From a virus: a stretch of 64,000 nucleotides of DNA. Every line of letters starts with the position of its first letter. Position 1 is the stretch's first letter. The notes beneath the pieces were generated by a model. That model saw only the letters and a program-made list of their open reading frames with translations. It ran no database searches and was not told the origin of the DNA. The stretch lies in IMG/VR virus record IMGVR_UViG_3300024312_000003, positions 116,491 through 180,490 of that record; one strand, 5' to 3'. Made by a program: the position numbers and the translations under genes. Of this stretch, positions 34,827 to 43,930 are shown piece by piece.

Positions 34827-35365
34827 TATCCTAGTAAACTCTCCATTAATCTTGGAGAACCGTCTTCCATGAGACGAACTGAACCATCTTCCATCAAACG
34901 CACATTCTGATGTTGTGCTTGGAAATAGAATTCACTTTCAAGCCAAGCAAATGATGCAGAGTTATCTCTTATCTTTATTCGATAAGAGTCAACCATCGAT
35001 GTATGTAGCTCATTGAGTATTTCTGAAGGATCAAGATTTAAACCCAAAGCTTCATTGATTTCAGGAAGAACTTCATGGGTAAAAAATGGAACTCTTTGAA
35101 TTACTACTTTCTGAATTTCTTCAGCAGGTAATGTGTTCAAAACAGCGAGGCTTAATCGCTTGTATTGGATGTTTTGATTATTGTAGAATTGAAATTGTCT
35201 GGGTGTGAATGTTAGTTGTGTATTTCTACCATTCGTTCCTACGACAGGGGTTAAATTTGTTAATGTGAAATCTGTGTTGTAATTTAAATTAAGCCCGTTA
35301 TTCAGGTTAATAAGGCTAACTAATCTATCCAGACTTCTTCCGGAATAAGGTTTGGTTCTGGCCAT
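34826..35365 (-). CDS. virion-type protein with C-terminal RLMEDGS repeats
   Basis: 179 residues. The N-terminal part LVSLINLNNGLNLNYN and NTQLTFTPRQFQFY resembles small jumbo-phage structural proteins. The C-terminus repeats RLMEDGSVRLMEDGSPRLME, three copies of a seven-residue unit. The repeat may be a binding or polymerising tail. No ligand is known. Confidence 0.6.
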   Translation of the reverse strand: MARTKPYSGRSLDRLVSLINLNNGLNLNYNTDFTLTNLTPVVGTNGRNTQLTFTPRQFQFYNNQNIQYKRLSLAVLNTLPAEEIQKVVIQRVPFFTHEVLPEINEALGLNLDPSEILNELHTSMVDSYRIKIRDNSASFAWLESEFYFQAQHQNVRLMEDGSVRLMEDGSPRLMESLLG

Positions 35366-35379
35366 TTCTTTATCCTATC

Positions 35380-37464
35380 TTACCAATCGAGCCAACCGGG
35401 TCGATTTTCGTTTTTAATGTTGGGAATGAGTTCGCTAGTATCACAAACATCAGAGATGCTCTCCAAAGCAGCAACATCAGATACTTCCATATTCATAATT
35501 GCTGCAACTTGTTCTCTACTCCACTTAATAATGTCGTTAGAACGAGTAGAGATATTAGATTCTTTACCTGTGTCGAGAAAGACATTGACAACCCTAACTA
35601 TCTCTGTTTGTCCCAATCGATCTACTCTTGATACTGTTTGATCATATTCGTGCGCTCTAAATGGCGAATTCATGAGTATAACAGTATTAGCCATTATTAA
35701 TGGTACTGCTGTTGATAATGAGTCAAACGTAGCAATTAAGGGATTTATATCCTCGTCTTTTTCAAACGATTTAATTATTTCTGATAAGTTCTTATTTGTA
35801 TCGGCATAAACTTTCATTGGTTTATATCCGTTTTCTTCTAGGAAAGAGAACATCTCATCAACCACAGCGACATAGCTTGTAAATATGATTGTTTTCTTCT
35901 CGGAAGAGTCAATTAAATCAAATATACTAACTTCGTCTTCAGTTTCTTTATTAGATCCTGATCCCCAAGACAATTTCATCTTCGTGGTATTTCTAACGAT
36001 ATCTACATTACACTGTTCTCTTTGTTTTCCTAATATTCTACCCAATGCTTCGCCTTGTACTTTTAAATAATAATACTTATAAACAGACTTACTGTTTCTA
36101 AAATCTTTAACCATGTTAGATGGTAGATTTGGTATTATTACTTTATTTTCGTAATTATTACAAAAGGCTACTTCTTCTTTATTATTCATCGGGTCTAAAC
36201 CGCCGTGTAGAGCGTTTGCGTATTTTTCATAGCGCAGATATTCATCATGCTCTTCTCGCGTCTTTATCGTCTTTTTAAAAGCTTCTAGGCATGTTTTATA
36301 AATGGAAACATAATGACCCATGTTGTTTTTATAGTATCGAAGTCTCTCATCTATAAACTTCGACATTTTAACTCTTATCTCGGCCAAAGTATATTCTTGC
36401 CCATTAGACATCCTTACGTCAGCTCTTTTTACTTCAACAACATTACCGACAACTTTGGCTTTTTCAATTTTGAAACTCATAAAGCCAATTCGGTTTGCTA
36501 GTATATCGAGACCTCTTGCAACACTTACACCAAAGATCTTTTTGAATCTATCGGCAACATCTTTATTAAAGAATGAGTCTATGGTTGTCATTAAAGATAT
36601 TACTTCGGAACCCATTGCTTTAACGGGAGTTCCAGACATCCAAAGTACGTGATTGCAATTAAGTATAGAACAAAGTTGTATAAAGTATTGTGTTCTGGCT
36701 GAACTCATGTCGTTGAAATTATGACATTCATCCAATACCACAAATGGTTTCTTATAAAGCTGTTTTACTTTGTCAAAGAAAATAACAGCTTTTTCCAAAG
36801 ATTCGTAGTGGAAAACATAATGAGTGTAACCATACTCAAGAGGATCATTCGATCTAGAATCCCAAACTTTAAATCCCGGTCTTAAACAATCGTTAAGAGT
36901 AGTTCTCCAAACTCTATCAATTGAATTAGGCGGAACAACAGCCACAAATACATCAGCTTCTAAGGAATGTGATAGGAATATGGATGTTAGAGTCTTACCG
37001 CTTCCAGGAGCTGCGGCTAAAAGATAACCTTTTAGCTTAAATTTCTGGACCATTTGATCGTAAGTCTTTATAAATTCTTCCTGATGATCCAACGGACTGA
37101 AAAGGATATCTGATAACTTACCCTTATTCATCATTGAATTATACTCAGTCTGAGTCGACTTAAGCCAAGTGTCAGTATATATTCTGTCTATTATTTTAGT
37201 TATTATTCTCGGACCGACTCTGTATGCTTTTTTATGACTTAATAAAGTTCTAAGAACATAAACAAAATCAGGTAAAAAGAAGGAATGCATAATAAGATGA
37301 TTTCTACCAACTTCGTTGAAGAAATTCAATCCTATCCTACTGGTTCCCCAGACTTTTTCCATGTCCCTTAATAATTTCTCTCCAGGTATACCTTTTATCT
37401 TAACAATGTTATTAGATTCCTCCACACTGATGGAGCTTAGTAGTCTCATTATCTTTTCTAACAT
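35380..37464 (-). CDS. superfamily 2 (SNF2/DEAD-like) helicase
   Basis: 694 residues from the ATG at 37464; a TTG at 37491 is also in frame. N-terminal RecA lobe: AAAPGSGKTLTSIFL (motif I) near residue 155, VVLDECHNFND (DECH, motif II), LWMSGTPVKAMG (motif III). C-terminal lobe: TIIFTSYVAVVDEMF (motif IV), then PLIATFDSLSTAVPL and QTVSRVDRLGQTE (motif VI, QxxxRxxRxGQ). This is the SWI2/SNF2-type arrangement. It would move on duplex DNA; the exact job in replication or transcription is unknown. Confidence 0.9.
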   Translation of the reverse strand: MLEKIMRLLSSISVEESNNIVKIKGIPGEKLLRDMEKVWGTSRIGLNFFNEVGRNHLIMHSFFLPDFVYVLRTLLSHKKAYRVGPRIITKIIDRIYTDTWLKSTQTEYNSMMNKGKLSDILFSPLDHQEEFIKTYDQMVQKFKLKGYLLAAAPGSGKTLTSIFLSHSLEADVFVAVVPPNSIDRVWRTTLNDCLRPGFKVWDSRSNDPLEYGYTHYVFHYESLEKAVIFFDKVKQLYKKPFVVLDECHNFNDMSSARTQYFIQLCSILNCNHVLWMSGTPVKAMGSEVISLMTTIDSFFNKDVADRFKKIFGVSVARGLDILANRIGFMSFKIEKAKVVGNVVEVKRADVRMSNGQEYTLAEIRVKMSKFIDERLRYYKNNMGHYVSIYKTCLEAFKKTIKTREEHDEYLRYEKYANALHGGLDPMNNKEEVAFCNNYENKVIIPNLPSNMVKDFRNSKSVYKYYYLKVQGEALGRILGKQREQCNVDIVRNTTKMKLSWGSGSNKETEDEVSIFDLIDSSEKKTIIFTSYVAVVDEMFSFLEENGYKPMKVYADTNKNLSEIIKSFEKDEDINPLIATFDSLSTAVPLIMANTVILMNSPFRAHEYDQTVSRVDRLGQTEIVRVVNVFLDTGKESNISTRSNDIIKWSREQVAAIMNMEVSDVAALESISDVCDTSELIPNIKNENRPGWLDW

Positions 37465-37510
37465 AACTATCTCGTAAGTTATTTTAATCAAATGATTTCG
37501 ATAAATAACA

Positions 37511-37548
37511 GCATAAAAGAGAAGGATTTCATACCTTCTCTTTTATGC
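37511..37548 (-). terminator. long hairpin terminator after folA
   Basis: GCATAAAAGAGAAGG pairs with its inverse around ATTTCAT, directly after the folA stop. Confidence 0.8.
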
Positions 37549-37549
37549 C

Positions 37550-38056
37550 TTATTCATTTAACCTATAAACATAAGTTCTAACTTTATTACCTTCCGGTAA
37601 TTGTCCCAGTTCATGGATTTGTTCTACTCGGTACTTATGCAGATGCGAGAAGTTAAAGAAAGCATCTCCTTCGTATGCTTTTTCCACAATGGTGATGTGG
37701 ATCTCTTCAACTCTGTGATTCTTAAGAACTTCTTCATAAATAGAAGCTCCTCCAATTACCCAAACAACTCCAGGATTGGAAAAGTTAATTGCTTGTTCAA
37801 TTGATTGACAAACAAGAGCGCCTTTTGCATCGTAATTGTGATGTCGACTGATAACAGTATTTACTCTATTTGGAAGTGGTTTAAATTTCTCAGGAATGGA
37901 TTCCCAAGTCTTTCTTCCCATTATAACTGAGTGACCTTCTGTTACCTGTTTAAAGTAACGCATGTCTTCAGGAATTCTCCATGGTAAAGTATTGTCTTTA
38001 CCTATCACTCCGTTTATGGAGCACGCTAAAATTAGCTTTAGTTTTTTATCGTACAT
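37550..38056 (-). CDS. folA: dihydrofolate reductase
   Basis: 168 residues, the normal length for bacterial DHFR. LILACSINGVIGKDNTLPWR carries the NADPH/folate loop, followed by MRYFKQVTEG (acidic active-site residue is the E/D in EDMRYF), VIMGRKTWESIP, and WVIGGASIYEEVL. It regenerates tetrahydrofolate for the thymidylate synthase encoded immediately upstream on the same strand. Confidence 0.96.
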   Translation of the reverse strand: MYDKKLKLILACSINGVIGKDNTLPWRIPEDMRYFKQVTEGHSVIMGRKTWESIPEKFKPLPNRVNTVISRHHNYDAKGALVCQSIEQAINFSNPGVVWVIGGASIYEEVLKNHRVEEIHITIVEKAYEGDAFFNFSHLHKYRVEQIHELGQLPEGNKVRTYVYRLNE

Positions 38057-38082
38057 AATTTAAAAAAAAAGATGTGGATAAA

Positions 38083-38108
38083 TAGATAGGGGGTGATCCC
38101 CCTATCTA
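38083..38108 (-). terminator. hairpin terminator after thyA
   Basis: TAGATAGGGGG pairs with its inverse just after the thyA stop at 38119. Confidence 0.75.
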
Positions 38109-38118
38109 TGTTTAGTTA

Positions 38119-39706
38119 TCAAACCGCCGCAGCCGGAAACTTAATCGCTGGATGAGATTCGTAATTTTCAATCTTGATATCTTCGATTTTAAAATCTTCG
38201 ATATTTTTGATATCCGGGTTAAGAACCAATGTTGGCAGAGGCTTAGGCTCTCTCTCAACTTGTTCGACAATAAGATCAATTTGATTTTTGTAGATGTGGG
38301 TATTTCCACCCGTCCAAATAAAATCACCAACTTTCGTATTAGTGACCTGAGCAACCATATGCGTGAGAATAGCATAACTTGCAATGTTAAAAGGAACGCC
38401 CAAAGGAACGTCGGCTGATGTTGAGTTCAATATGGTTCGTTAATCCATACCCGCACCATGACGTGCAGCTGCATGTTTCCATGCATGACCAGACTATATC
38501 ATCTTTCCTATTTGGAAAGCTTTCTGTTTCGAACCACTTGGTTCTACTCTACTTACTTCCAGCGTTTGCTGTGTTTTCGATAGTCGTTGAACGTGCCTCC
38601 AATCATTGGAGGATTCGCTGCTGGTTGTCCAATCCATCTCGTTTTCAAACCATGGCTTTGCTTTGCAGCTCGCAGTGGTGAAATGGCTCTAAGGAGTTTC
38701 TAGCAATTAAGAAAGTTTTCTAATGAGATTACTCTCAAAAGGCGCTCAGTAATTAACGCTGATACAGAAGGCATGAAAGTCTACCACTAGGAATTCCAAT
38801 TTCCTTAGCAATCTTAGCAGCGATTTTGAAACCACTCTCTCCAGATTCTACAGCTTGAGTAATTTCGATTATTCGAGACTCATGACCAGCAGTAATGATA
38901 TCTGCGGTGATTTCTTCCAAAGGAATTGGTTCCACGTCAAACTGGAACAAGCAATGACATGCTGCCAAAGCCATTTTACCTTGAATAACATTATCTTGAG
39001 GACTAATGGTTTCGTCAGGCAGATCGGCAGGATTCCAGGCAGTAACAATGATGCGTCTAGAATAAGGACGATTCTTAATCGTATCAATTGCTTCTTGAAG
39101 CTGATCGATAACTAGACCTGATGGAGTTTTCCAATTGCGCCATTGTGCACCATATACTGGACCGAGATCACCGGATTTAGCAATCGTATATTCAACAAAT
39201 GGATTAACACCACCGTCAAGTAGAAACTTCATGGTTCCTTTAGTAAAACCATTCTTAAGTCCATCTTGCATGTATTCGTTTACTTTGGTACGAATAACAT
39301 CTAGTGGTTCTCCGATATTGTAAATACCAGATTCGATATCTGCTTTTTTCAGATAACCAATTACCTGTTCCTCATGCAGATTATGAGCTTTAGAATATTC
39401 TGAGATCAATTCATTAAAAGGACGAATTCTTTTAATGACAGCGTCTTCTTTAAGAGCCCAGCTGTCCCAGATGTGTACGTCTTTTTCAAGAAGATAATTG
39501 ATGTTGGTATCACCTTTGATGAACCAAATCAGCTCTTCAATGATTCCTCTGGTAAATACCTTCTTAGTCGTCAAAAGAGGAAAACCTTCTCGGAGATTAA
39601 AACGCATCATTGCACCAAAAATAGCAATCGTTCCAGTGTTGGTTCGATCGTCTCTCTCAGTGCCGTTTTCCAAAATATTCTTAACAAGATCTGTGTATTG
39701 TTTCAT
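38119..39706 (-). CDS. thyA: thymidylate synthase, interrupted by a group I intron
   Basis: Exon 1 (39706-38756) runs from MKQYTDLVKNILENGTERDD through PLLTTKKVFTRGI, GDLGPVYGAQWRNW, SRRIIVTAWNPADLP and the active-site Cys segment ALAACHCLFQFDV, to LSCLLYQR. A stop follows at once. Exon 2 resumes after 38428 with SADVPLGVPFNIASYAILTH, THIYKNQI and ESHPAIKFPAA. The break falls in the phosphate-binding QRS motif that every ThyA needs, so the two parts must be joined. The spliced protein would be about 416 to 419 residues, much longer than the 264 of E. coli, with extra segments after WDSWALKED and between FQFDVEPI and IPSGRLSC. It makes dTMP from dUMP. Confidence 0.93.
38428..38755 (-). ncRNA. 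group I self-splicing intron in thyA
   Basis: About 328 bases with no open frame. The core is visible on the minus strand: a Q-like segment GACAACCAGCAGCG (38629-38611 region), a P6-type hairpin CCTCCAATGATTGGAGG, the R element GTTCAACGACTA (38592-38581) and S element AAGATGATATAGTCT (38505-38491), whose GACTAT/ATAGTC form P7. P1 forms between exon GCGU and intron AGCGC, with the splice-site U paired to G. The 5' site is therefore after CGT at 38756. The 3' site is less sure: after the G at 38428 (adds three residues), or before TCAGCC at 38418 (gives consensus QRSADV, and TCAG pairs with CTGA for P10, but leaves no terminal G). Confidence 0.92.
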
Positions 39707-39717
39707 TTTAGTTTCCT

Positions 39718-40383
39718 TTAAAAATTGTTGATTTTCTGAAGAGCTTGAATAATCTTTAGACTTGTTTCTAAAGCCAGCAAATCTGATTCCTCAAATGTCA
39801 CCTCATTGTTAATTTCTTCAATAACCAAATCAAATTCAGTCATATTCTCAAGATGATGGTTTCTACATTCTTGAAATTGATTAGCTACTAGGTGATGGTG
39901 TGCCTCAGGTTTATGATCAAAAAAATCAAACTTACCACGAGATTCCAGTCTCTGTAGGGAAACCCCTACAGAGACTGTGATGTAATAACGCATTTTGTAG
40001 AATTGCTCACCATTCAAGATGTAGTCTTGAATGTGATTTACCAATTTCTTATCGAAGTCAGTTTTACCCTGAATAGCGTATGCTGAATCCATATATCGAT
40101 CCAACAAAATTACTTTTCCAGTTTTTAACTGAGGTACTAGAATTTTCTTGGTAAATTCAGCGTGGGATGATAACATACCCAATAGCATTGCCTCATTGCT
40201 TGGTTCCTCACCGCTTTGAAACAACGCTGTTCTTGCCATTTCGCCGTAAGGAGTACCTCCAGGCGCCCGATATGACTCACAATCCACGCCCGCCTTTATC
40301 AGACACTCTTTAACTTTTTTGACAAATGTGGTTTTGCCACTTCCGTCAATACCTTCAAAAATGACAGCAATTCCTTTACTCAT
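39718..40383 (-). CDS. tmk: thymidylate (dTMP) kinase
   Basis: 221 residues. P-loop FEGIDGSGKTTFVKKV near residue 9, RAPGGTPYGEMAR (dTMP-binding loop), LLDRYMDSAYAIQG (DR(Y/F) motif), and the QFQECR and LESRGKFD segments near the lid. It phosphorylates dTMP to dTDP and follows thymidylate synthase on the pathway. The start overlaps the end of the upstream gene by four bases. Confidence 0.95.
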   Translation of the reverse strand: MSKGIAVIFEGIDGSGKTTFVKKVKECLIKAGVDCESYRAPGGTPYGEMARTALFQSGEEPSNEAMLLGMLSSHAEFTKKILVPQLKTGKVILLDRYMDSAYAIQGKTDFDKKLVNHIQDYILNGEQFYKMRYYITVSVGVSLQRLESRGKFDFFDHKPEAHHHLVANQFQECRNHHLENMTEFDLVIEEINNEVTFEESDLLALETSLKIIQALQKINNF

Positions 40384-40706
40384 TGCGCTTCCATATTCTC
40401 AAGAGTAGATCGATAAGTATCGGGTTGGAATACCCGATACCCGTTCTTGGTTTTGATCTTCAGAGAAACAGGAACCATACCTTCACCGATCTTTGCGATT
40501 TGTCGAAATACGCGACGGTGGGTAAACCAGTTCATACCTTTTTCGATAAGGAAGGGTTTGTTGATCCAAACATTTCGATTGACAGTGGCTGTCAACTTTC
40601 CTTCTGAATCCAAGACTTGAAAACTAACGACTCCGTCGGGAGGTTTGTTACTGTTTCGGACATCAGGTCGATCACTGATATTTACTGGACGTTCTTGAAT
40701 ATGCAT
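40380..40706 (-). CDS. hypothetical protein, 108 aa
   Basis: I chose the ATG at 40706 after AAGGATATATAACC; an in-frame TTG at 40742 has less support. Basic and beta-rich (PVSLKIKTKNGYRVFQPDTY). Stop and tmk start overlap, so it is co-translated with tmk. It has a long hairpin upstream. Function unknown. Confidence 0.6.
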   Translation of the reverse strand: MHIQERPVNISDRPDVRNSNKPPDGVVSFQVLDSEGKLTATVNRNVWINKPFLIEKGMNWFTHRRVFRQIAKIGEGMVPVSLKIKTKNGYRVFQPDTYRSTLENMEAQ

Positions 40707-40741
40707 GGTTATATATCCTTGCTTTTCTTGAAGACGCTCCA

Positions 40742-40784
40742 ATAAGTTGGGTATCTGAATAAAAATAAACAGATACCCAACTTA
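40742..40784 (-). terminator. long inverted repeat upstream of the 40706 gene
   Basis: ATAAGTTGGGTATCTG pairs with its inverse over about 16 bases. It lies ahead of the 40706 gene, so it could be a leader hairpin or a terminator of the gene upstream. Confidence 0.55.
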
Positions 40785-40856
40785 TCACAGGTCTTCCAAA
40801 CAAATGTTCTGTCATTTGCTTGTTGAAATTAAAATGGTTTAAAAAAGATAGAGCAT

Positions 40857-40882
40857 AAATGGAGAGATTTCTCTCTCCATTT
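40857..40882 (-). terminator. hairpin terminator
   Basis: AAATGGAGAGA and its inverse, about 50 bases downstream of the stop at 40934. Confidence 0.7.
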
Positions 40883-40933
40883 AAAACTCAGTTAGTGAGT
40901 AGAATTCCTGTTGATCCTCCGTAAGGAATGATT

Positions 40934-42004
40934 TTAAATCCGGTAATGTTTGTCGATGAAACCCAAATCGACGTTGCCGACCAGCATCCAGTTGATCCAA
41001 ATCTTCTTATCAGCATCAATAACGCGCCAATGCCCTCGCCTCCAATGCAGTCTGGGTGACTTGCGTTCACCAGAAGCAATGGCTTCGGAATTACTCTTCT
41101 TATCCTTGAACTGTTGGGCCAAGTCAACGATGTGGTAATTCTTCAAGGGAGTTTTACCTGCCTTGATTCGCTTCTTGTTGATCTGAGAACCAGCGGTGAT
41201 CTTGACGGATTCGGCAATCTTTGCATCCAGAGCAATACAGATAGCCAAAGCCTGACGTTCGGCCAATGCGATCGCCTTTTGCATCATCTCGTCTCGATTG
41301 TTCAGTCTGAACCATTTGTCTTTCTCAAACTCAACAAAATGCGTGAATTCGATTTCATGACAAACACCTTCTTCCTGTTCTTGGCTGGCGAGTGTTGTAA
41401 CGCTTTTGCCATGCATGCGGAATTCAAAAACAGTGATCGGGTACGGAAGACGAACATCGCTTGTGAGATACTGGAGCATGTTACCCAAGGCATTGTACCA
41501 ATCGTGTTTGACGACAATGGTATTGCTGTGCCTGATCATCCTTTCCAAAAGATCCAGATTGGAGTATCGATCAGCGTCGCTAACTTTGGAGAAATCCGGA
41601 GCAAGGGGATAAAGCCCCTTGTGAATGATTCGAGATTCCTTTTGATTGATCACGACTTCAGAAAGCTTGTGACTGCGAGTGTGCTCGTTCGATTCGATTT
41701 GCTCAAACGCATTTGCTTTCATCCAATTGTCCAGAATTTGCACAGATCGTGCATCTTCCATACGACACTCCAGAATCATCTTGTGGTACTGAAGCAAAAC
41801 AAAGAACTGACGAGAATATTCATCCCCCAATTGCGTCTTGACTTCATTGACGACCTTAGACTGATACTTCTTAAAGTCTTGACCTTTCTCGTAGTACTTA
41901 CCAAACAGCTGAGCGAGCTTTGCAGTCAGAATGGGGTTCGTGCCGACATTGATGCATTCGTCAACAGTTGTTTTAATTTCTAGAATTTCTTGTTGAGTAA
42001 ACAT
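40934..42004 (-). CDS. hypothetical protein, 356 aa
   Basis: A soluble protein whose C-terminus (SPRLHWRRGHWRVIDADKKI, then INWMLVGNVDLGFIDKHYRI) resembles a conserved but uncharacterised phage family. The N-terminal half is helical (VVNEVKTQLGDEYSRQFFVL). It opens a stretch that looks GC-richer than the flanking genes. It could have come from another source together with the genes up to 46.4 kb. Confidence 0.7.
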   Translation of the reverse strand: MFTQQEILEIKTTVDECINVGTNPILTAKLAQLFGKYYEKGQDFKKYQSKVVNEVKTQLGDEYSRQFFVLLQYHKMILECRMEDARSVQILDNWMKANAFEQIESNEHTRSHKLSEVVINQKESRIIHKGLYPLAPDFSKVSDADRYSNLDLLERMIRHSNTIVVKHDWYNALGNMLQYLTSDVRLPYPITVFEFRMHGKSVTTLASQEQEEGVCHEIEFTHFVEFEKDKWFRLNNRDEMMQKAIALAERQALAICIALDAKIAESVKITAGSQINKKRIKAGKTPLKNYHIVDLAQQFKDKKSNSEAIASGERKSPRLHWRRGHWRVIDADKKIWINWMLVGNVDLGFIDKHYRI

Positions 42005-42040
42005 GATTGCGAGCTTGAAAGAAAAAAATGAGTAGTGAAC

Positions 42041-42072
42041 ATAAATGAGAGGGTTTAAACCCTCTCATTTAT
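42041..42072 (-). terminator. palindromic terminator
   Basis: ATAAATGAGAGGGTTT and its exact inverse, just after the stop at 42084. Confidence 0.75.
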
Positions 42073-42083
42073 AATCGAATTGA

Positions 42084-42368
42084 TCACGATTGAAGGCGCT
42101 TGAGTCCGAATTGGACAGGCTTGTACAGAAGGACAAGCGATGTTGCAAAAGACAGAACCCCGGCGATGCCGCCGAGCTTGTCCATGGTGAAAACGCTCAC
42201 GTTGGCCGCCACGATGAATGCAGCAATGATGACTGTCCAACCGGAAAAGAACTTGAAGAGTTCCATGTTAGTGTTGTCATTCATGATTTTCTTGCATTGG
42301 AGGTTGGAGTTTACTGCATTCGGGTTGTAATGCGAACGGCCAATTTGATTAGACACAGACTTCTTCAT
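42084..42368 (-). CDS. two-helix membrane protein, 94 aa
   Basis: The ATG follows AGGAGCTTTTAAA. Two membrane helices (WTVIIAAFIVAANVSVF and GIAGVLSFATSLVLLYKPV) come after a charged cytoplasmic start. It is the last of five contiguous membrane-protein genes. Confidence 0.7.
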   Translation of the reverse strand: MKKSVSNQIGRSHYNPNAVNSNLQCKKIMNDNTNMELFKFFSGWTVIIAAFIVAANVSVFTMDKLGGIAGVLSFATSLVLLYKPVQFGLKRLQS

Positions 42369-42369
42369 T

Positions 42370-42597
42370 TTAAAAGCTCCTAAGGTCGAGTTCTTCGGAA
42401 AAGCACTGAATCAACTTATAGAGACAGTACATGAAAAGGACAACCGCGAAACCAAGCAATGCCAACGTGGCCAGCGCACCAATGGCAAGCATGATTTCAT
42501 AAATTATCAACAGGATGAAACCGACAATCATCTTGACAACTGGCCAGATGATGATTGCAAGGATACCCAGGGCAATGAGTGTTGTGATTTCTTCCAT
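42370..42597 (-). CDS. small membrane protein, 75 aa
   Basis: Almost entirely hydrophobic: LIALGILAIIIWPVVKMIVG, then LAIGALATLALLGFAVVLFM, probably two membrane helices, ending with a short acidic tail. It abuts neighbours by one to two bases. Confidence 0.7.
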   Translation of the reverse strand: MEEITTLIALGILAIIIWPVVKMIVGFILLIIYEIMLAIGALATLALLGFAVVLFMYCLYKLIQCFSEELDLRSF

Positions 42598-42598
42598 A

Positions 42599-42874
42599 TT
42601 AAAAAATGGAGATGAGGTCAGAGATCAAATTCTTGATCTTCTTTTGAACAGGAACAATCCAATTCCTGTTCATGTGGTCGTAACCATTGTAAACGCAGAT
42701 GCCGTAAATGGAGGCGACTACGGTGGTGACTTCAGAGCCGAGATTGGTCTGACTCACTCCCTCGATCACAACAGGGACTGAAGTCAGGTAGAGGCTGTAA
42801 AAGAAACCATAGGCGAGGACCTTCGAAACGATTTCCGAGGTCGATTGATTCTGAATGCTGAAAGCGGTGTTCAT
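42599..42874 (-). CDS. small membrane protein, 91 aa
   Basis: The ATG follows GAGGATAAACAATC. Two likely membrane helices (VLAYGFFYSLYLTSVPVVI and TTVVASIYGICVYNGYDHM) and a basic C-terminus (PVQKKIKNLI). Part of the five-gene membrane block. Confidence 0.65.
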   Translation of the reverse strand: MNTAFSIQNQSTSEIVSKVLAYGFFYSLYLTSVPVVIEGVSQTNLGSEVTTVVASIYGICVYNGYDHMNRNWIVPVQKKIKNLISDLISIF

Positions 42875-42964
42875 GATTGTTTATCCTCTGTGATTTGTTA
42901 GATGGTGAACCTTCTTCATACTGAAAGGTCCGTTATAAATTATTATTTTAACGATTAGAAAAAA

Positions 42965-42987
42965 GGGGGAGTGGCGACCACTCCCCC
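42965..42987 (-). terminator. GC-rich hairpin terminator
   Basis: GGGGGAGTGG pairs with its inverse around CGA, between the 43007 stop and the 42874 start. Confidence 0.75.
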
Positions 42988-43006
42988 TCGACGCCTAATT
43001 TATTGC

Positions 43007-43618
43007 TTAGGCGGCAGCACCTGCAGCGTCACCCAGGTCAGGACCAGTAGTGGGTTGTTGCTGTTCAGCAGATTGTTGTTCTGCTGCGGTTTGAGTCTCA
43101 CCGGCCTTTTCTTCGAACTTGTTCTTGCGATTCATCAGAACGTAGAAGAAGTTGTTCACACCAGCCATGCCCTTGAGGACCTTGTTGGTCAGCCAGCCCG
43201 TGAAGCGCATCAGTTGGGGGACGATCCACTTCATGAAAGCAAACATGAAGCCTGCAAGCATGAGAATCATAGCGATGGCTGCCAGGATCGGGTAGCCGGC
43301 GGCGACGATCAAATTGGCGATCAGACCAATCAGATAACCGACGGCGAAACCGGTCGAGAAAGCCAGCAGGAAAAGCAGTGCGTAGAAAACTCCTTCTGCC
43401 AAGTTGGCGACAGTCTTCTCGCCACGACCGTAGAAAATGGCTGCCTTAGTTTCAGCACCCATCTCATTCATGGCAATCAGATGCTCGCGATCAGTGATGA
43501 TTTCTTCACCAGTGACAAAACGCAAATTTTCGTTGATGTGATCAACGTCAACGCGAACTGCAGCGGCGACGGTGACCTTGGGGAAAGCTTCGTGAGTGGG
43601 GAAAAAGGAATCAAACAT
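43007..43618 (-). CDS. multi-helix membrane protein, 203 aa
   Basis: From the ATG at 43618 (an upstream TTG is in frame). The start MFDSFFPTHEAFPKVTVA and following VRVDVDHINENL match the N-terminus of the 43931 gene (FFSGHEAFP, VRVVEIDN). Three or four membrane helices follow (YALLFLLAFSTGFAVGYLIG, ILAAIAMILMLAGFMFAFMK). The C-terminus is Gln- and Ala-rich. A paralogue pair in the membrane block. Confidence 0.7.
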   Translation of the reverse strand: MFDSFFPTHEAFPKVTVAAAVRVDVDHINENLRFVTGEEIITDREHLIAMNEMGAETKAAIFYGRGEKTVANLAEGVFYALLFLLAFSTGFAVGYLIGLIANLIVAAGYPILAAIAMILMLAGFMFAFMKWIVPQLMRFTGWLTNKVLKGMAGVNNFFYVLMNRKNKFEEKAGETQTAAEQQSAEQQQPTTGPDLGDAAGAAA

Positions 43619-43644
43619 GATGGTTTCTTTCAAGTGGAAAGTTG

Positions 43645-43920
43645 TTAAGCGAATTGAACGGTTTCAACAAAATCACCGAGGTGATTGGCGATAGCCATCC
43701 AAAAATTGAAAGCCTTCATGAAAAGGCCGGAATGCAGGAGGTAGATGAATGCGATGCCCGCAGCGATCCAGCCCATTGCGATCACACCGGTTGCCGAGAC
43801 TACCAAGGCAATGATGTAACCTGCAAAGATGCTGCATCCAATCGAGAACAGCACGAAGAAGAGCGCTTGGATCAACTTACGTGTTGTCGATGCATTACCG
43901 CCTTCGACGTTGGTAGTCAT
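43645..43920 (-). CDS. membrane protein, 91 aa
   Basis: The ATG at 43920 has AAGGAAAAAACA upstream. Two membrane helices (ALFFVLFSIGCSIFAGYIIA and GVIAMGWIAAGIAFIYLLHS). It lies between the two HEAFP paralogues. Confidence 0.68.
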   Translation of the reverse strand: MTTNVEGGNASTTRKLIQALFFVLFSIGCSIFAGYIIALVVSATGVIAMGWIAAGIAFIYLLHSGLFMKAFNFWMAIANHLGDFVETVQFA

Positions 43921-43930
43921 TGTTTTTTCC

